Assembly: GCA_904377845.1 (NCBI GenBank)
Contig: CAJFGR010000012.1
Coordinates: forward strand, 48,902 to 112,901
Origin: an uncultured Ruminococcus sp.
GTDB taxonomy: Bacteria; Bacillota; Clostridia; Lachnospirales; Lachnospiraceae
Reading direction: 5' to 3'
Length of the DNA: 64,000 bases
Shown here in pieces: positions 7,981 to 16,305 of the stretch. Below the pieces are notes generated by a model. That model was not told the origin of the DNA. It was given only the letters and a program-made list of their open reading frames with translations, and ran no database searches. Position numbers and translations under genes: made by a program. Each line of letters opens with the position of its first letter. The stretch's first letter is position 1.

Positions 7981-8772
7981 ATGAGCGATAACAGTACAAC
8001 AGTCACAAAGCAGGAGACGCTTGCGGCTCTCAGGAATCCGGGAGAACTCTATGTTGTTATGTCGGCAGTGACAAAGCTCCCCTTTGTGAAATGTGATGAT
8101 GAGACATATGACGATGAAATATTCCTGTACTACAGAGTAGAAGACGCAAAAGAGAAGGCACAGGAGCTTTTAAAAGAAAAGTATCTGACAGCAGTGGCAA
8201 AACTGGAAGATAAACAGCTTCTCCCGTTTTATACAAGTCTGTATACGATCGGGGTCAACTGTCTCGCAGTAAATTACGGTACAGATACCCAGATCAGTAT
8301 TCAGCTTTCAGATCTGGTCGTGAGAAAAAATCCGGAACAGCTTCCTGATGGGAAAAAGCTTCTTGAAAATCCGGCCCTGCAGCTGACAGCCATCTACTTC
8401 ATGCAGGAAATGCGCCGTCAGGAGAAACCACAGCCGACGGAAGAGTTAAAAGAACTCCAGGAAGAACTGCTTGCCCATTACAGCAAAGGAGCCTTTATCA
8501 TTGCGGTTCAGGAAGACAAGCAGATCCCCGTTCTAAAACTGAAAAACGGAGATGTCTATCAGCCGATCTTTACGGACCTGCTTGAGTTTCAGAAATTTGC
8601 CAAAGACAAGAAAATGCGGACCGCAGTTATTCCGGCTGCAAAAATTCCGGATATACTGGTCGGAGACGCAAAAGGTGTGGTAATCAATCCCCTGAGCGTC
8701 AATGTCCAGCTCCAGGTAGCAAAGAGGAAGAAGCCGGAAGCTGCACAAGCTAAACCGGAAGCTGATTCTTAG
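7981..8772 (+). CDS. SseB-family protein
   Basis: 263 residues, soluble. The C-terminal half (about 150-255) carries the SseB N-domain fold pattern: KGAFIIAVQEDKQIPVLKLKNG, then PIFTDLLEFQKF, and GVVINPLSVNVQL near the end. The N-terminal half looks like a second, diverged copy. The role of these proteins in Firmicutes is not established. The ATG at 7981 is chosen for its GAAAGGAA; the frame is open further upstream without a site. Its 3' end overlaps the convergent sugar-kinase pseudogene by 23 bases. Confidence 0.75.
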   Translation: MSDNSTTVTKQETLAALRNPGELYVVMSAVTKLPFVKCDDETYDDEIFLYYRVEDAKEKAQELLKEKYLTAVAKLEDKQLLPFYTSLYTIGVNCLAVNYGTDTQISIQLSDLVVRKNPEQLPDGKKLLENPALQLTAIYFMQEMRRQEKPQPTEELKELQEELLAHYSKGAFIIAVQEDKQIPVLKLKNGDVYQPIFTDLLEFQKFAKDKKMRTAVIPAAKIPDILVGDAKGVVINPLSVNVQLQVAKRKKPEAAQAKPEADS

Positions 8773-9421
8773 ACAGTTGTCCTGAAGAATATAATGCACA
8801 AAGAGAGGCCCCGTATGCGGCCTCTTCTTCATTTTGTCCGATTGTCAGAGGCATATGAAAACGTTCTGCAAGTATTTGCTGAAATATGCTGTTTTTTCTG
8901 ACGGCATTGCCGGAGGCAATAAGTTTAGTTTTGCGACTGCCTGTGCCGGTTTCAATCAGCTTATAGAGTTCAAACAGTCCCATACCGGCAGCCTGACTGA
9001 TATGGACGAGGGGCGACTTTCGGCCTGTGAGTACCATGCCCAGATAATCTCCGATCGTGCAGAAAGTCGATGCATCTGCAGGGACAAGTCCTTTCCTGAC
9101 ATTGAATAAATGGGTGACCAGTCCGTAGCCCGATGCCGTTTTTATACCTGTGTCATCCGATAATATGCGGCAGATGCTCCTGCGCATCTGGCTTGTGATC
9201 CCGATGGCGGAGATATCGCTGTAAGTGTCAAGAATGTCATTAAGTACAGGACGAATTCGGGATAAGATCACATCTGTATCCTGAATCCTTTCCCATGGAT
9301 TTTCAGTATGAATAAAACCGGCGCTGGCAATAGTATATTTTTGTATGACAGCCAGAGTGTCATTATCTGTTACTGCAAAGCTGATCGTAGTTGTTCCGAT
9401 ATCGATTCCGATGCTTTTCAT
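8750..9421 (-). pseudogene. FGGY-family sugar kinase with two large in-frame deletions
   Basis: The frame is open for 223 residues, but FGGY kinases are about 450-500. The start is normal: MKSIGIDIGTTTIS is the phosphate-1 motif, with AAAGGAG upstream. After AIGITSQM the expected HG...TWQDGRG segment is missing and the text resumes at SICRILSDDTG. After HISQAAGMGLF most of the C-terminal ATPase domain, including the GDNQ and VGTG segments, is gone, and only the last helix region TKLIASGNAVRKN ... EEEAAYGASL remains. It resembles sedoheptulokinase-like members. Both deletions keep the frame, so a shortened protein could be made but would lack the catalytic base and the nucleotide site. Confidence 0.75.
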
Positions 9422-9574
9422 TTTGTGAACTCCTTTTCATCTGGTGTAGTTTATTCGTTATATGTTATATACATTTTAAGACGAACAGTCTGCCTTGAAA
9501 ATATAAATTTATAATTACAGTTCAAATAACAGGATTTCGCCAGGCTGAACAGTCAGAATTTACAGCGGTTCAGA

Positions 9575-9603
9575 TTGTAATTCTCTTTTCGGATTGCTAT
9601 AAT
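9575..9603 (+). promoter_or_regulatory. Promoter of the GNAT gene
   Basis: TTGTAA (9575-9580), a 17-base spacer and a perfect TATAAT (9598-9603), 42 bases before the ATG. Confidence 0.65.
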
Positions 9604-9645
9604 GTAAGCAGCGACGCAGATCTTCATAAGGACAGGAGGAGAGAA

Positions 9646-10071
9646 ATGTCAATAGCAGTATACATAAGAAAAGAATATTTCCGTGCTGTCACGATCAAAG
9701 ATAAAAGCGCACATATACTGGAATTTCAATACCGCCCTCAGACAGTTGATGTCTTTGAAGAGGGGTACCAGGTATTTCATATGGAATATATTCTTGAGAG
9801 CAAAACAAAAGCACAGATCATGGAATTCTATCTTACTGACTTCGCTTTGAGGGGCAAAGGATACGGAACTGTGTGCATGAATGAGATAGCAGATCAGCTG
9901 AATAAAAAAGGTGTTACGCTGATCACCTCGCCGACAGGATATGAACTGGCGCCGCTCGGATATACCGGCCCGGATCAGTATCATGAACTGATGGCGGGAT
10001 TTTATGAAAAAACCGGATTTTCCATCAGCGGAGACGGGGATATCGCAATGAAAATATTAGGCGAACAGTAA
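9646..10071 (+). CDS. GNAT-family N-acetyltransferase
   Basis: 141 residues. The acetyl-CoA loop is RGKGYGTVCMNEI near residue 73, and strands either side fit the GNAT fold. The C-terminus contains GFYEKTGF, the usual late GNAT motif. The acceptor substrate cannot be told. It is preceded by a good promoter and AGGAGG, and followed closely by the PRD fragment. It is one of five GNAT genes in the window. Confidence 0.8.
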   Translation: MSIAVYIRKEYFRAVTIKDKSAHILEFQYRPQTVDVFEEGYQVFHMEYILESKTKAQIMEFYLTDFALRGKGYGTVCMNEIADQLNKKGVTLITSPTGYELAPLGYTGPDQYHELMAGFYEKTGFSISGDGDIAMKILGEQ

Positions 10072-10102
10072 TATAGAAGAGGGGGGAAAGGTTTTTAAAG
10101 AA

Positions 10103-10351
10103 GTGAATCGCGAGATCCTTTTGCCGATGGCGGACCACACTGCTCTTGCAGCGAAACGTGAAAAACAAAACCGACAGATCCCCAATCCGTTTATCCCCCC
10201 AGATATCCGGGTGCTCCTTTCCGAGGAATATGCAGTTGCGATGCGCGGCCGGGATATCATCAGAGAGATGACAGGGTATGCGATATCGGCTGACGAGGTG
10301 GGATTTCTTGCGATCCATATCCAGAGAGTAATGTCTCCTGAAACATTGTAG
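10103..10351 (+). pseudogene. Isolated PRD domain, probable remnant of a LicT/BglG-type antiterminator
   Basis: 82 residues from a GTG at 10103. They match the last three quarters of a PTS regulation domain: LLPMADHTALAAKREK with the conserved His, then NPF, and DEVGFLAIHIQRV with the second His. The RNA-binding CAT domain, the start of PRD1 and the whole of PRD2 are missing. The frame is open upstream into the GNAT gene but no antiterminator sequence is there. It may be a degraded regulator or a small stand-alone PRD protein; the first is favoured because other genes here have lost segments. Confidence 0.5.
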
Positions 10352-10374
10352 AAAAAAGAGAATCTTGTTATACT
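10346..10374 (+). promoter_or_regulatory. Promoter of the Bce-like response regulator
   Basis: TTGTAG (10346-10351), a 17-base spacer and TATACT (10369-10374). The predicted transcript starts just before the leader hairpin at 10378. Confidence 0.6.
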
Positions 10375-10377
10375 GGT

Positions 10378-10409
10378 CGGTGTATGGCGGAGTTTTCCGC
10401 TGTGCACCG
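10378..10409 (+). promoter_or_regulatory. Hairpin in the 5' leader of the response-regulator mRNA
   Basis: CGGTG (10378-10382) pairs with CACCG (10405-10409), and GCGGA (10387-10391) with TCCGC (10396-10400), giving a two-part stem that would begin almost at the 5' end. There is no T-run, so it is not a terminator. It could be a 5' stabiliser or protein site. Confidence 0.4.
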
Positions 10410-10432
10410 ATTTGTCTGTTCAAGGAGGGCTT

Positions 10433-11122
10433 ATGTATAAGATACTTATCGTGGAAGACGACCTGCCCATGGCGCAGGCGATACAGAAAGAGATGAAAAT
10501 GTGGGGCAACGAGGCGGAATATGTGCAGGATTTCCAGAATGTGCTGACAACATTTACGTCATATGATCCGCATCTGGTGCTCATGGATATTACACTGCCG
10601 TTCTACAACGGCTATCACTGGTGCAGCGAGATCCGGAAGATCTCCAATGTGCCGATCATATTTATCTCCTCGGCGGCGGATAATATGAATATCATCATGG
10701 CGGTCAATATGGGCGGTGACGATTTTGTGGCAAAGCCTTTTGATCTGAGCGTGCTGACGGCGAAAGTCCAGGCTGTGCTCAGAAGGACTTATGACCTGGC
10801 GGGAAAGATCCCTGTTCTGGAACACAGAGGGGCGATCCTGAACCTGTATGACACGTCTCTTACCTATGAAGGAAAGAAGATCGACCTGACGAAAAATGAG
10901 TTCCGCATCCTGCAGACTCTGATGGAGAACAAGGGCCGGCTGGTGAGCCGTGACACGCTTATGACAAGATTGTGGGAGACGGATAATTATATTGAAGAAA
11001 ATACGCTGACGGTCAATATTGCGCGCTTGAGAAAGAAACTCGAGAAAGCGGGCCTTACGGATTTTATCACGACCAAAGTGGGCGAGGGATACATCATCAC
11101 ACAGGATACAGAGGGGAGATGA
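10433..11122 (+). CDS. OmpR-type response regulator of a Bce-like module
   Basis: 229 residues. Receiver domain at about 1-115 with the acidic pair EDD at residues 8-10, phospho-acceptor Asp in LVLMDITLP near 51 and the lysine in VAKPF near 101. A winged-helix DNA-binding domain follows at about 130-225 (LTKNEFRILQTLMENKGRLVSRD ... VGEGYII). It sits before a histidine kinase and a Bce-type ABC transporter, the usual order for sensing and resisting peptide antibiotics such as bacitracin. ATG 10433 has AAGGAGGG. Its likely target is the palindrome at 12152. Confidence 0.9.
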   Translation: MYKILIVEDDLPMAQAIQKEMKMWGNEAEYVQDFQNVLTTFTSYDPHLVLMDITLPFYNGYHWCSEIRKISNVPIIFISSAADNMNIIMAVNMGGDDFVAKPFDLSVLTAKVQAVLRRTYDLAGKIPVLEHRGAILNLYDTSLTYEGKKIDLTKNEFRILQTLMENKGRLVSRDTLMTRLWETDNYIEENTLTVNIARLRKKLEKAGLTDFITTKVGEGYIITQDTEGR

Positions 11123-11126
11123 GAAA

Positions 11127-12054
11127 ATGAAGCAGTTTTTCAGATATCTCTATGACTGCCGCTATGTGTGGTTGTGGGCGATGATAAGCGGAGCAATATT
11201 TGCAGGCGTATTTGCCCTGTATGGGATCCGGATGGAAGCGGTGTGGTATCCGCTTCTTTTATCTGCCTTGTTCGGCCTGCTTTTTCTGGTACTGGGGTTT
11301 CTAAAATACAGACGGAAACATATAGAGTTGGAGCGGCTATCAGGCTCTTGTGCTTCGGGAAGAGGAGGCAAACCGTGCGAGAAAAGAAGAATGGGACAGT
11401 GCCCGGAACGATATGAATGATTATTATGCCGTGTGGGTACACCAGATCAAGGCGCCGATCGCTGTTATGCGCGTCATGCTCCAGCAGGAAGATACCCAGG
11501 AGAACAGAGAGCTGTCGGCAGAATTGTTCCGCATAGAGCAGTATGCCGAGATGGCGCTTTATTATATCCGTCTCGGCGAGGGGGCTTCCGATCTGGTCAT
11601 TCAGGAGTATGAGCTGGACGATATCATCCGGAAGGCAGTGCGGAAGTATGCCGGACAGTTTATCCGCAGGAAGATCCGTCTTGTGTACAATGGGACGGAT
11701 GTATGCGTGGTGACAGATGAGAAATGGCTTTCCTTTATCATTGAACAGCTTCTGTCTAATGCGGTGAAGTATACTCCGGAGGGAGGAACTGTCACGATAT
11801 CAGTGGATGATAAGAAACAGCTTTCTATCACGGATACGGGAATCGGTATTTCACCGGAAGATCTTCCGCGGATCTTTGAGAAGGGTTATACCGGATATAA
11901 CGGGCGCCTGGACAAGAAATCTACCGGAATCGGACTGTATCTGTGCGGGACTGCGGCGGATAAGCTTGGGCACAGGCTGCTGGCCCGGTCGGAGCCGGGA
12001 AAGGGCAGCAGGTTTATCGTCGATCTGGAGACGTATTCACTGCAGGCGGAGTGA
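11127..12054 (+). pseudogene. Bce-like sensor histidine kinase, disrupted by internal deletion and frame change
   Basis: The first frame (11127 to about 11338) gives the two short N-terminal membrane helices and KYRRKHIELERL, as in intramembrane-sensing kinases. The frame then changes near 11337, and the kinase continues as YQALVLREEEANRARKEEW, HQIKAPIAVMRVML (H-box), EQLLSNAVKYTPEGG (N-box), ITDTGIGISPEDLPRIFEKGYTG (G1) and KSTGIGLYLCG (G2). About 25 residues normally lie between ELERL and the YQ segment, so a deletion of roughly 70 bases that is not a multiple of three explains the break. An internal start could produce the soluble kinase core without the sensor helices. As written, the module lacks its normal input. 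Confidence 0.85.
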
Positions 12055-12059
12055 GTGGC

Positions 12060-12150
12060 GCCGTCCGCTCACCCGCGCCGCCTGTGGATTCGCAAAACTG
12101 TACCCGCGGTACTAGTTGCCGCATACGCGGCTGCTTTGCTCATCATACTA
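12060..12150 (+). repeat. Possible diverged member of the GCGCC-ATTCGCAAAAC-type intergenic repeat
   Basis: The stretch holds GCGCCG, GATTCGCAAAACTGTAC and GCGGCTGCTTTGCTCAT in the same order as related blocks at 15950-16115 (GCGCC, ATTCGTAAAACCGCAC, GCGGCTGCC ... TTTTACTCAT). It has no reading frame of its own. The similarity is partial. Confidence 0.35.
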
Positions 12151-12151
12151 G

Positions 12152-12228
12152 TGTGACAAAAGCGTCACATGGACCGGTCGGAATGTCACAGGATTCGATG
12201 TCGGCATTCTGGCCGGTTTTGCTATACT
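12152..12228 (+). promoter_or_regulatory. Response-regulator operator and promoter of the ABC transporter operon
   Basis: A perfect palindrome TGTGAC-AAAAGC-GTCACA lies at 12152-12169, with a further half site TGTCACA at 12184-12190. Downstream is TATACT (12223-12228), with no good -35 at the right distance (GTCGGC, 12200-12205). A strong inverted repeat upstream of a promoter with a poor -35 is what an activator-dependent Bce-type promoter looks like. Binding by the regulator at 10433 is inferred. Confidence 0.65.
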
Positions 12229-12259
12229 GAGTCCAGAAAACATGAAGGAGGTCAGTTTC

Positions 12260-13024
12260 ATGACTGTTTTGGAAGTAAAAAACTTGAAGAAAATATACCG
12301 TACCCGGTTTGGCGGGACTCAGGTACAGGCTCTCTCCTGTGTGAACTTTTCCGTGGAGGAGGGAGAGTATGTGGCGATCATGGGCGAGAGCGGAAGCGGT
12401 AAGACTACGCTCCTGAATATGCTGGCGGCGCTGGATAAGCCGACGGAAGGTGAAGTCTATCTGGATGGGAAGCCGCTCTCAGCGATAAAGGATAAGAACA
12501 TCTCGGAGTTCAGGCGGGACAATCTGGGATTTGTGTTTCAGGAATTCAATCTTCTCGATACATTTAATGTAAAGGATAATATTCTCCTGCCGCTCGTACT
12601 CAAAGGCGAGACATACAAGGAGATGACGAAGAAACTTATGCCGATCGCCAAAGAGCTGGGGATCGCGCCTTTGCTGGAAAAGTACCCTTATGAGATTTCC
12701 GGAGGACAGAAACAGAGAGTGGCGGCCGCAAGAGCGCTGATCACTGATCCACGGATCATTCTTGCCGATGAGCCCACAGGGGCCCTTGATTCCCGGTCAA
12801 CGGATGAACTTCTGGCACTTTTTGCAAAGATCAACCAGAAAGGCCAGACGATCCTCATGGTGACCCACTCGGTCAAAGCCGCGAGCAAAGCAGGACGGGT
12901 TCTCTTTATCCGTGACGGAGAAGTGTACCATCAGGTCTACAGGGGAAATATGTCGGATGAACAGCTTTATCAGAAGATATCTGACACACTCACGATACTG
13001 GCGACAGGCGGTGACAGACGATGA
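12260..13024 (+). CDS. Bce-like ABC transporter ATP-binding protein
   Basis: 254 residues. Walker A GESGSGKTTLLN near 41, Q-loop FVFQEFNLLDTF near 93, signature ISGGQKQRVAAARAL near 146, Walker B IILADEPTGALD near 168 and the switch His in MVTHS near 206. The LolD/BceA-type sequence and the FtsX-type permease next to it indicate a transporter that frees lipid-II-cycle targets from peptide antibiotics and signals through the partner kinase. ATG 12260 has GAAGGAGG. It overlaps the permease by four bases. Confidence 0.9.
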   Translation: MTVLEVKNLKKIYRTRFGGTQVQALSCVNFSVEEGEYVAIMGESGSGKTTLLNMLAALDKPTEGEVYLDGKPLSAIKDKNISEFRRDNLGFVFQEFNLLDTFNVKDNILLPLVLKGETYKEMTKKLMPIAKELGIAPLLEKYPYEISGGQKQRVAAARALITDPRIILADEPTGALDSRSTDELLALFAKINQKGQTILMVTHSVKAASKAGRVLFIRDGEVYHQVYRGNMSDEQLYQKISDTLTILATGGDRR

Positions 13025-15069
13025 AGGGCGGATTCTATATCAGACTGGCAAAAGACGGGATCATGAAGAACAGGAAACTTTATTTTCCGTATATTCTTAC
13101 CTGTATCTGCATGATCATGATGTTCTATATTATTTACTATCTCGGATTTTCGGCTGACTTTACGTCGGTGCGGGGAGGAGATATGCTCCAGTCCTTCCTC
13201 AGCCTGGGAGTGTTTGTCATAGCAATCTTCTCTCTGATCTTTCTGTATTATACGAATTCATTTCTGATCCGCAGGCGGCAGAAAGAGTTCGGACTTTACA
13301 ATATCCTCGGGATGGGAAAACGCAATCTGGTCAAAATCCTCGTGTGGGAGAATGTGCTGACAGCGGTGATTTCTATTGTGTCAGGGCTTCTTCTGGGCAT
13401 TCTTTTTTCCAAGCTGGCAGAACTTGCCGCACTTCGTATTCTGGGCGGGGAGACGGGATTCGCGATCCGGGTAGAGCCGCAGCCGATCATAGTAACGGCA
13501 GTACTTTTTCTGGGGATTTTTCTTCTCATCATGCTGTGGATGATCTTCTATATCTTCCGGCTGCGCCCGGTAGAAATGCTGAAGAGTGAGAATGTAGGAG
13601 AGAAACCGCCGAAAGCAAACTGGATTCTGGCGATCATAGGAGCGGCACTGCTGGCCGGAGCGTATTATCTGGCAGTGGCGGTCATCGATCCTCTGTCGGC
13701 GATGCTCATGTTCTTTGTCGCGGTTGTTATGGTGATCATCGCTACGTATGTGCTTTTTATTTCGGGATCTGTAGCGCTCTGCAAACTGCTTCAGAAGAAT
13801 AAGAAATATTATTATAGAACAAAACATTTTGTTTCCCTTTCATCTATGGTCTACCGTATGAAGAGGAATGGAGCGGGGCTTGCGTCGATCTGCATCCTTT
13901 CCACTATGGTGCTTGTCACACTGTCGTCTACGGTGTGCCTGTATGCACAGACTGAGGACGGGATACAGAAAAGATATCCTCACGATATTATGATGGAGCT
14001 TGCCTCGGATGATTACACAGAGACAGAACCGTATAAAGAAATCGTTTCGGAAGTGCTTTCCGAATACGGGGAAAATGCGGAAAATGTGGAAGATTTCCAT
14101 ATGTACAGCACAGCAGGATTTCAGTATGGAGATGAATTCAGGCTGAGCATGGCCGGTTATTCTGAGACGGGCGCAGGGGATATAGAATCAATCCGGAGCG
14201 TCTATATGATCAGCCTTGAAGACTATAACCGTCTTACAGGTGAAAGCCGGGAAATGACGGACGATGAACTTCTTCTGTATCCGTTTAAGTCTGACTACGA
14301 TTATGATAGGATATCCATCGCAGGATTCGGTACATGGAATGTAGAACTGCTGGAGCAGCAGCCTTTCCCTGTGGGAACGGCACAGGCCAATGCCGAGGGT
14401 TCATATTTTATTGTGCTGAAAGATTTATCAGTGATACAGCAGATCGAGGAGTACAGAAACTCGCTTGCGGAAGAGGATGACAGTCTGATAGTCACCTACA
14501 TCGAAGAAAGTTACGGCTTTGATCTGTCCTGTGATGATGAGAAACAGACGGAAATCTATAACACGATCCTGGAGCGGATCGGAGAATTGGTCAGTCAGGA
14601 GAATGGTGTGGACTATCCACATTATTATATCGACTCCAAGGCGGGCGGAAGGGCGGACTACATCGCGATCAACGGCGGACTTTTCTTCCTGGGCGTACTT
14701 CTCGGCGCGGTATTCCTTTTCGGTACAGTGCTGATCATGTACTACAAGCAGATCTCGGAGGGATACGAGGATCAGGATCGTTTCGATATCCTGATGAAAG
14801 TGGGCATGACCCGGAAAGAAGTAAAGCAGAGCATCAATTCGCAGGTGCTGACGGTATTCTTCTTACCGCTGATCACCGCGGGGATCCATCTTGCTTTTGC
14901 ATATCCGCTTATCTCCAAGATTCTGCTCCTTATGTCGGCCACGGAGGAGAGCCTTTTAATCCTTGTAACGATATGCTGCTATCTTGTGTTTGCCCTGTTC
15001 TACGTGATTGTATACATTATCACATCGAAAGGATACTATACAATTGTCAGCGGAAAAGAACAAAGATAG
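13021..15069 (+). CDS. Bce-like FtsX-type ABC transporter permease
   Basis: 682 residues, typical of BceB-type permeases. About ten membrane helices are visible: one near residue 20, a group at 60-175 with an FtsX domain (FGLYNILGMGKRNL), a pair at 200-245, one near 285, and three at the C-terminus. A large external domain of about 210 residues lies between the central and last groups (about 300-540), as expected for the antibiotic-sensing domain. It is translationally coupled to the ATPase. With the kinase broken, the transporter could still act but signal-dependent induction may be lost. Confidence 0.88.
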   Translation: MKGGFYIRLAKDGIMKNRKLYFPYILTCICMIMMFYIIYYLGFSADFTSVRGGDMLQSFLSLGVFVIAIFSLIFLYYTNSFLIRRRQKEFGLYNILGMGKRNLVKILVWENVLTAVISIVSGLLLGILFSKLAELAALRILGGETGFAIRVEPQPIIVTAVLFLGIFLLIMLWMIFYIFRLRPVEMLKSENVGEKPPKANWILAIIGAALLAGAYYLAVAVIDPLSAMLMFFVAVVMVIIATYVLFISGSVALCKLLQKNKKYYYRTKHFVSLSSMVYRMKRNGAGLASICILSTMVLVTLSSTVCLYAQTEDGIQKRYPHDIMMELASDDYTETEPYKEIVSEVLSEYGENAENVEDFHMYSTAGFQYGDEFRLSMAGYSETGAGDIESIRSVYMISLEDYNRLTGESREMTDDELLLYPFKSDYDYDRISIAGFGTWNVELLEQQPFPVGTAQANAEGSYFIVLKDLSVIQQIEEYRNSLAEEDDSLIVTYIEESYGFDLSCDDEKQTEIYNTILERIGELVSQENGVDYPHYYIDSKAGGRADYIAINGGLFFLGVLLGAVFLFGTVLIMYYKQISEGYEDQDRFDILMKVGMTRKEVKQSINSQVLTVFFLPLITAGIHLAFAYPLISKILLLMSATEESLLILVTICCYLVFALFYVIVYIITSKGYYTIVSGKEQR

Positions 15070-15100
15070 AAAATTTTACAAAAACAAGACAAAAACGCTG

Positions 15101-15128
15101 TTCAATTTGTGCATAATGATGATATAAT
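15101..15128 (+). promoter_or_regulatory. Candidate promoter of the cytidylate-kinase-like gene
   Basis: TTCAAT (15101-15106), a 16-base spacer and a perfect TATAAT (15123-15128), about 100 bases before the gene. Confidence 0.5.
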
Positions 15129-15229
15129 CTAACTGTGAATAAAAGACCGGGGATTCGGGCGGCGGCTGCGGATTCCCGGTACGATAAATACAGCGCTCTT
15201 GCAGCGCTTCGCAGGGAGGAGTGACACAT

Positions 15230-15862
15230 ATGATGCAGCATACGATCATCACAATTGGCAGACAGTTTGGAAGCGGCGGACATGAGATCGGAAACAGACT
15301 GGCGGAGAGACTTGATATTCCGCTGTATGACCACAATCTGATCCGTATGGCGGCACAGGAGCTGCGCATCAGCAATGAAGATGCGACAAAGGTGGATGAG
15401 ACGATTCTGGGGAGATTCCTTTCGGCTTATGCATCAAGCAGTCTGGAGTATCGCGTATTTATGAACAGTGACGAATCAGGGAAAACACTGACAGACCGGG
15501 TGTATGAGAGGCAGTCAGCGATTATCCGCAAACTTGCGGAGGAAGGACCGGGAATCTTCGTGGGAAGATGCGCAGACTATGTTCTTGGAGATTATACAAA
15601 CTGTATCAATACATTTATCTATGCATACAAAGAGGATCGGATCCGCAGGATTATGGAACTCTATAAGCTGGATGAAAAGCAGGCGGCCGATAAGATCAGG
15701 AAGACGGACCGCGACAGGAAAAACTATTATGAGGCGCGCACGAAAAGAGAATGGGGCGGCATCGACGCCAACAGTATGATGTTTAATGTGAGTCTGCTGG
15801 GAATCGACGGAGTGGTGGATGCACTGGAGGCAATCTACCGGAAGTGGGAGACCCGCGAGTGA
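15230..15862 (+). CDS. Cytidylate-kinase-like family protein, copy 1
   Basis: About 210 residues. The P-loop is ITIGRQFGSGGHEIG at the N-terminus, followed by LAERLDIPLYDHNLI. The middle has GPGIFVGRCADYVL and a lid-like region RIRRIMELYKL with EKQAADKIRKTDRDRKNYY. These belong to the AAA_26 group related to CMP kinase but distinct from Cmk; the true substrate is unknown. The start is taken at ATG 15230, ten bases after GGAGG; an upstream GTG is too close to the site. It is followed by a strong terminator, so it forms its own unit. A paralogue lies at 19779 on the far side of the liv genes. Confidence 0.8.
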   Translation: MMQHTIITIGRQFGSGGHEIGNRLAERLDIPLYDHNLIRMAAQELRISNEDATKVDETILGRFLSAYASSSLEYRVFMNSDESGKTLTDRVYERQSAIIRKLAEEGPGIFVGRCADYVLGDYTNCINTFIYAYKEDRIRRIMELYKLDEKQAADKIRKTDRDRKNYYEARTKREWGGIDANSMMFNVSLLGIDGVVDALEAIYRKWETRE

Positions 15863-15876
15863 CAGATGAAAACAGA

Positions 15877-15927
15877 AAAAGGCGAGACGGGAAACTGTAC
15901 GTGTAAGATTTTTCCGTCTCGCCTTTT
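15877..15927 (+). terminator. Rho-independent terminator
   Basis: A 14-base perfect stem, AAAAGGCGAGACGG (15877-15890) with CCGTCTCGCCTTTT (15914-15927), ending in T residues. It can act in both directions. Confidence 0.85.
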
Positions 15928-15936
15928 CTATGCGTT

Positions 15937-16083
15937 CACAGTTCAGCCGCGCCATTCGCAAAGTCGCACTATCGTGCTTTCTGTGCATCCACAGTTCAGC
16001 CGCGCCATTCGCAAAGTCGCACTATCGTGCTTTCTGTGCATCCACAGTTCAGCCGCGCCATTCGTAAAACCGCACTTCATGCT
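15937..16083 (+). repeat. 53-bp tandem repeat, about 2.7 copies
   Basis: CACAGTTCAGCCGCGCCATTCG starts at 15937, 15990 and 16043, so the period is exactly 53 bases. Units one and two are almost identical; the third diverges after ATTCG. Each unit begins with the left arm of the GTAACAGTTCAG element. The region up to 16205 has no supportable gene. It also holds a perfect hairpin AAAATCATG-CGAG-CATGATTTT (16149-16170) and CGAG-TGTG-CTCG followed by seven T (16211-16229). Confidence 0.8.
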
Positions 16084-16189
16084 TATTGCGGCTGCCGCCG
16101 CTGTTTTACTCATTGACAGGCGCTCATCTCATGAAACAGTCCGCTCGAAAAATCATGCGAGCATGATTTTCTCTTCCGGCCAGTTCCAT

Positions 16190-16203
16190 GGCTGAACTGT
16201 TAC
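16190..16203 (+). repeat. Right arm of the GTAACAGTTCAG-type inverted repeat
   Basis: GGCTGAACTGTTAC is complementary over 11 bases to the ACAGTTCAGCC that opens each 53-bp unit at 15937-16083. It shares CTGAACTGTTAC with the hairpin at 31175-31186. The 15937-16203 region therefore looks like one element whose left part has been tandemly expanded. Confidence 0.55.
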
Positions 16204-16231
16204 ACAAAACCGAGTGTGCTCGATTTTTTTG

Positions 16232-16261
16232 TTGATTACTGTCGTATACCTGTGGTATAAT
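16232..16261 (+). promoter_or_regulatory. Promoter of the liv operon
   Basis: TTGATT (16232-16237), an 18-base spacer and TATAAT (16256-16261), 45 bases before livH. Confidence 0.65.
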
Positions 16262-16305
16262 CAGGTGATATATTATAGTACAGTATGGAATGGAAGGGAA
16301 TGAAT

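Noticed and set aside
8804..8825. AGAGGCC-N8-GGCCTCT hairpin with T-rich sequence after it, considered as a terminator for the SseB gene
   Set aside because: It lies inside the coding sequence of the convergent sugar-kinase pseudogene, in the conserved EEAAYGAS segment, so the palindrome is explained by codons. It may still act as a terminator but cannot be claimed.
11162..11442. Short open frames on both strands around the histidine-kinase break, considered as small genes
   Set aside because: They overlap the kinase coding frames and arise from the frame change; no ribosome binding sites.
15937..16083. Regular repeats considered as a CRISPR array
   Set aside because: The 53-base units are head to tail with no unique spacers and no cas genes are near.
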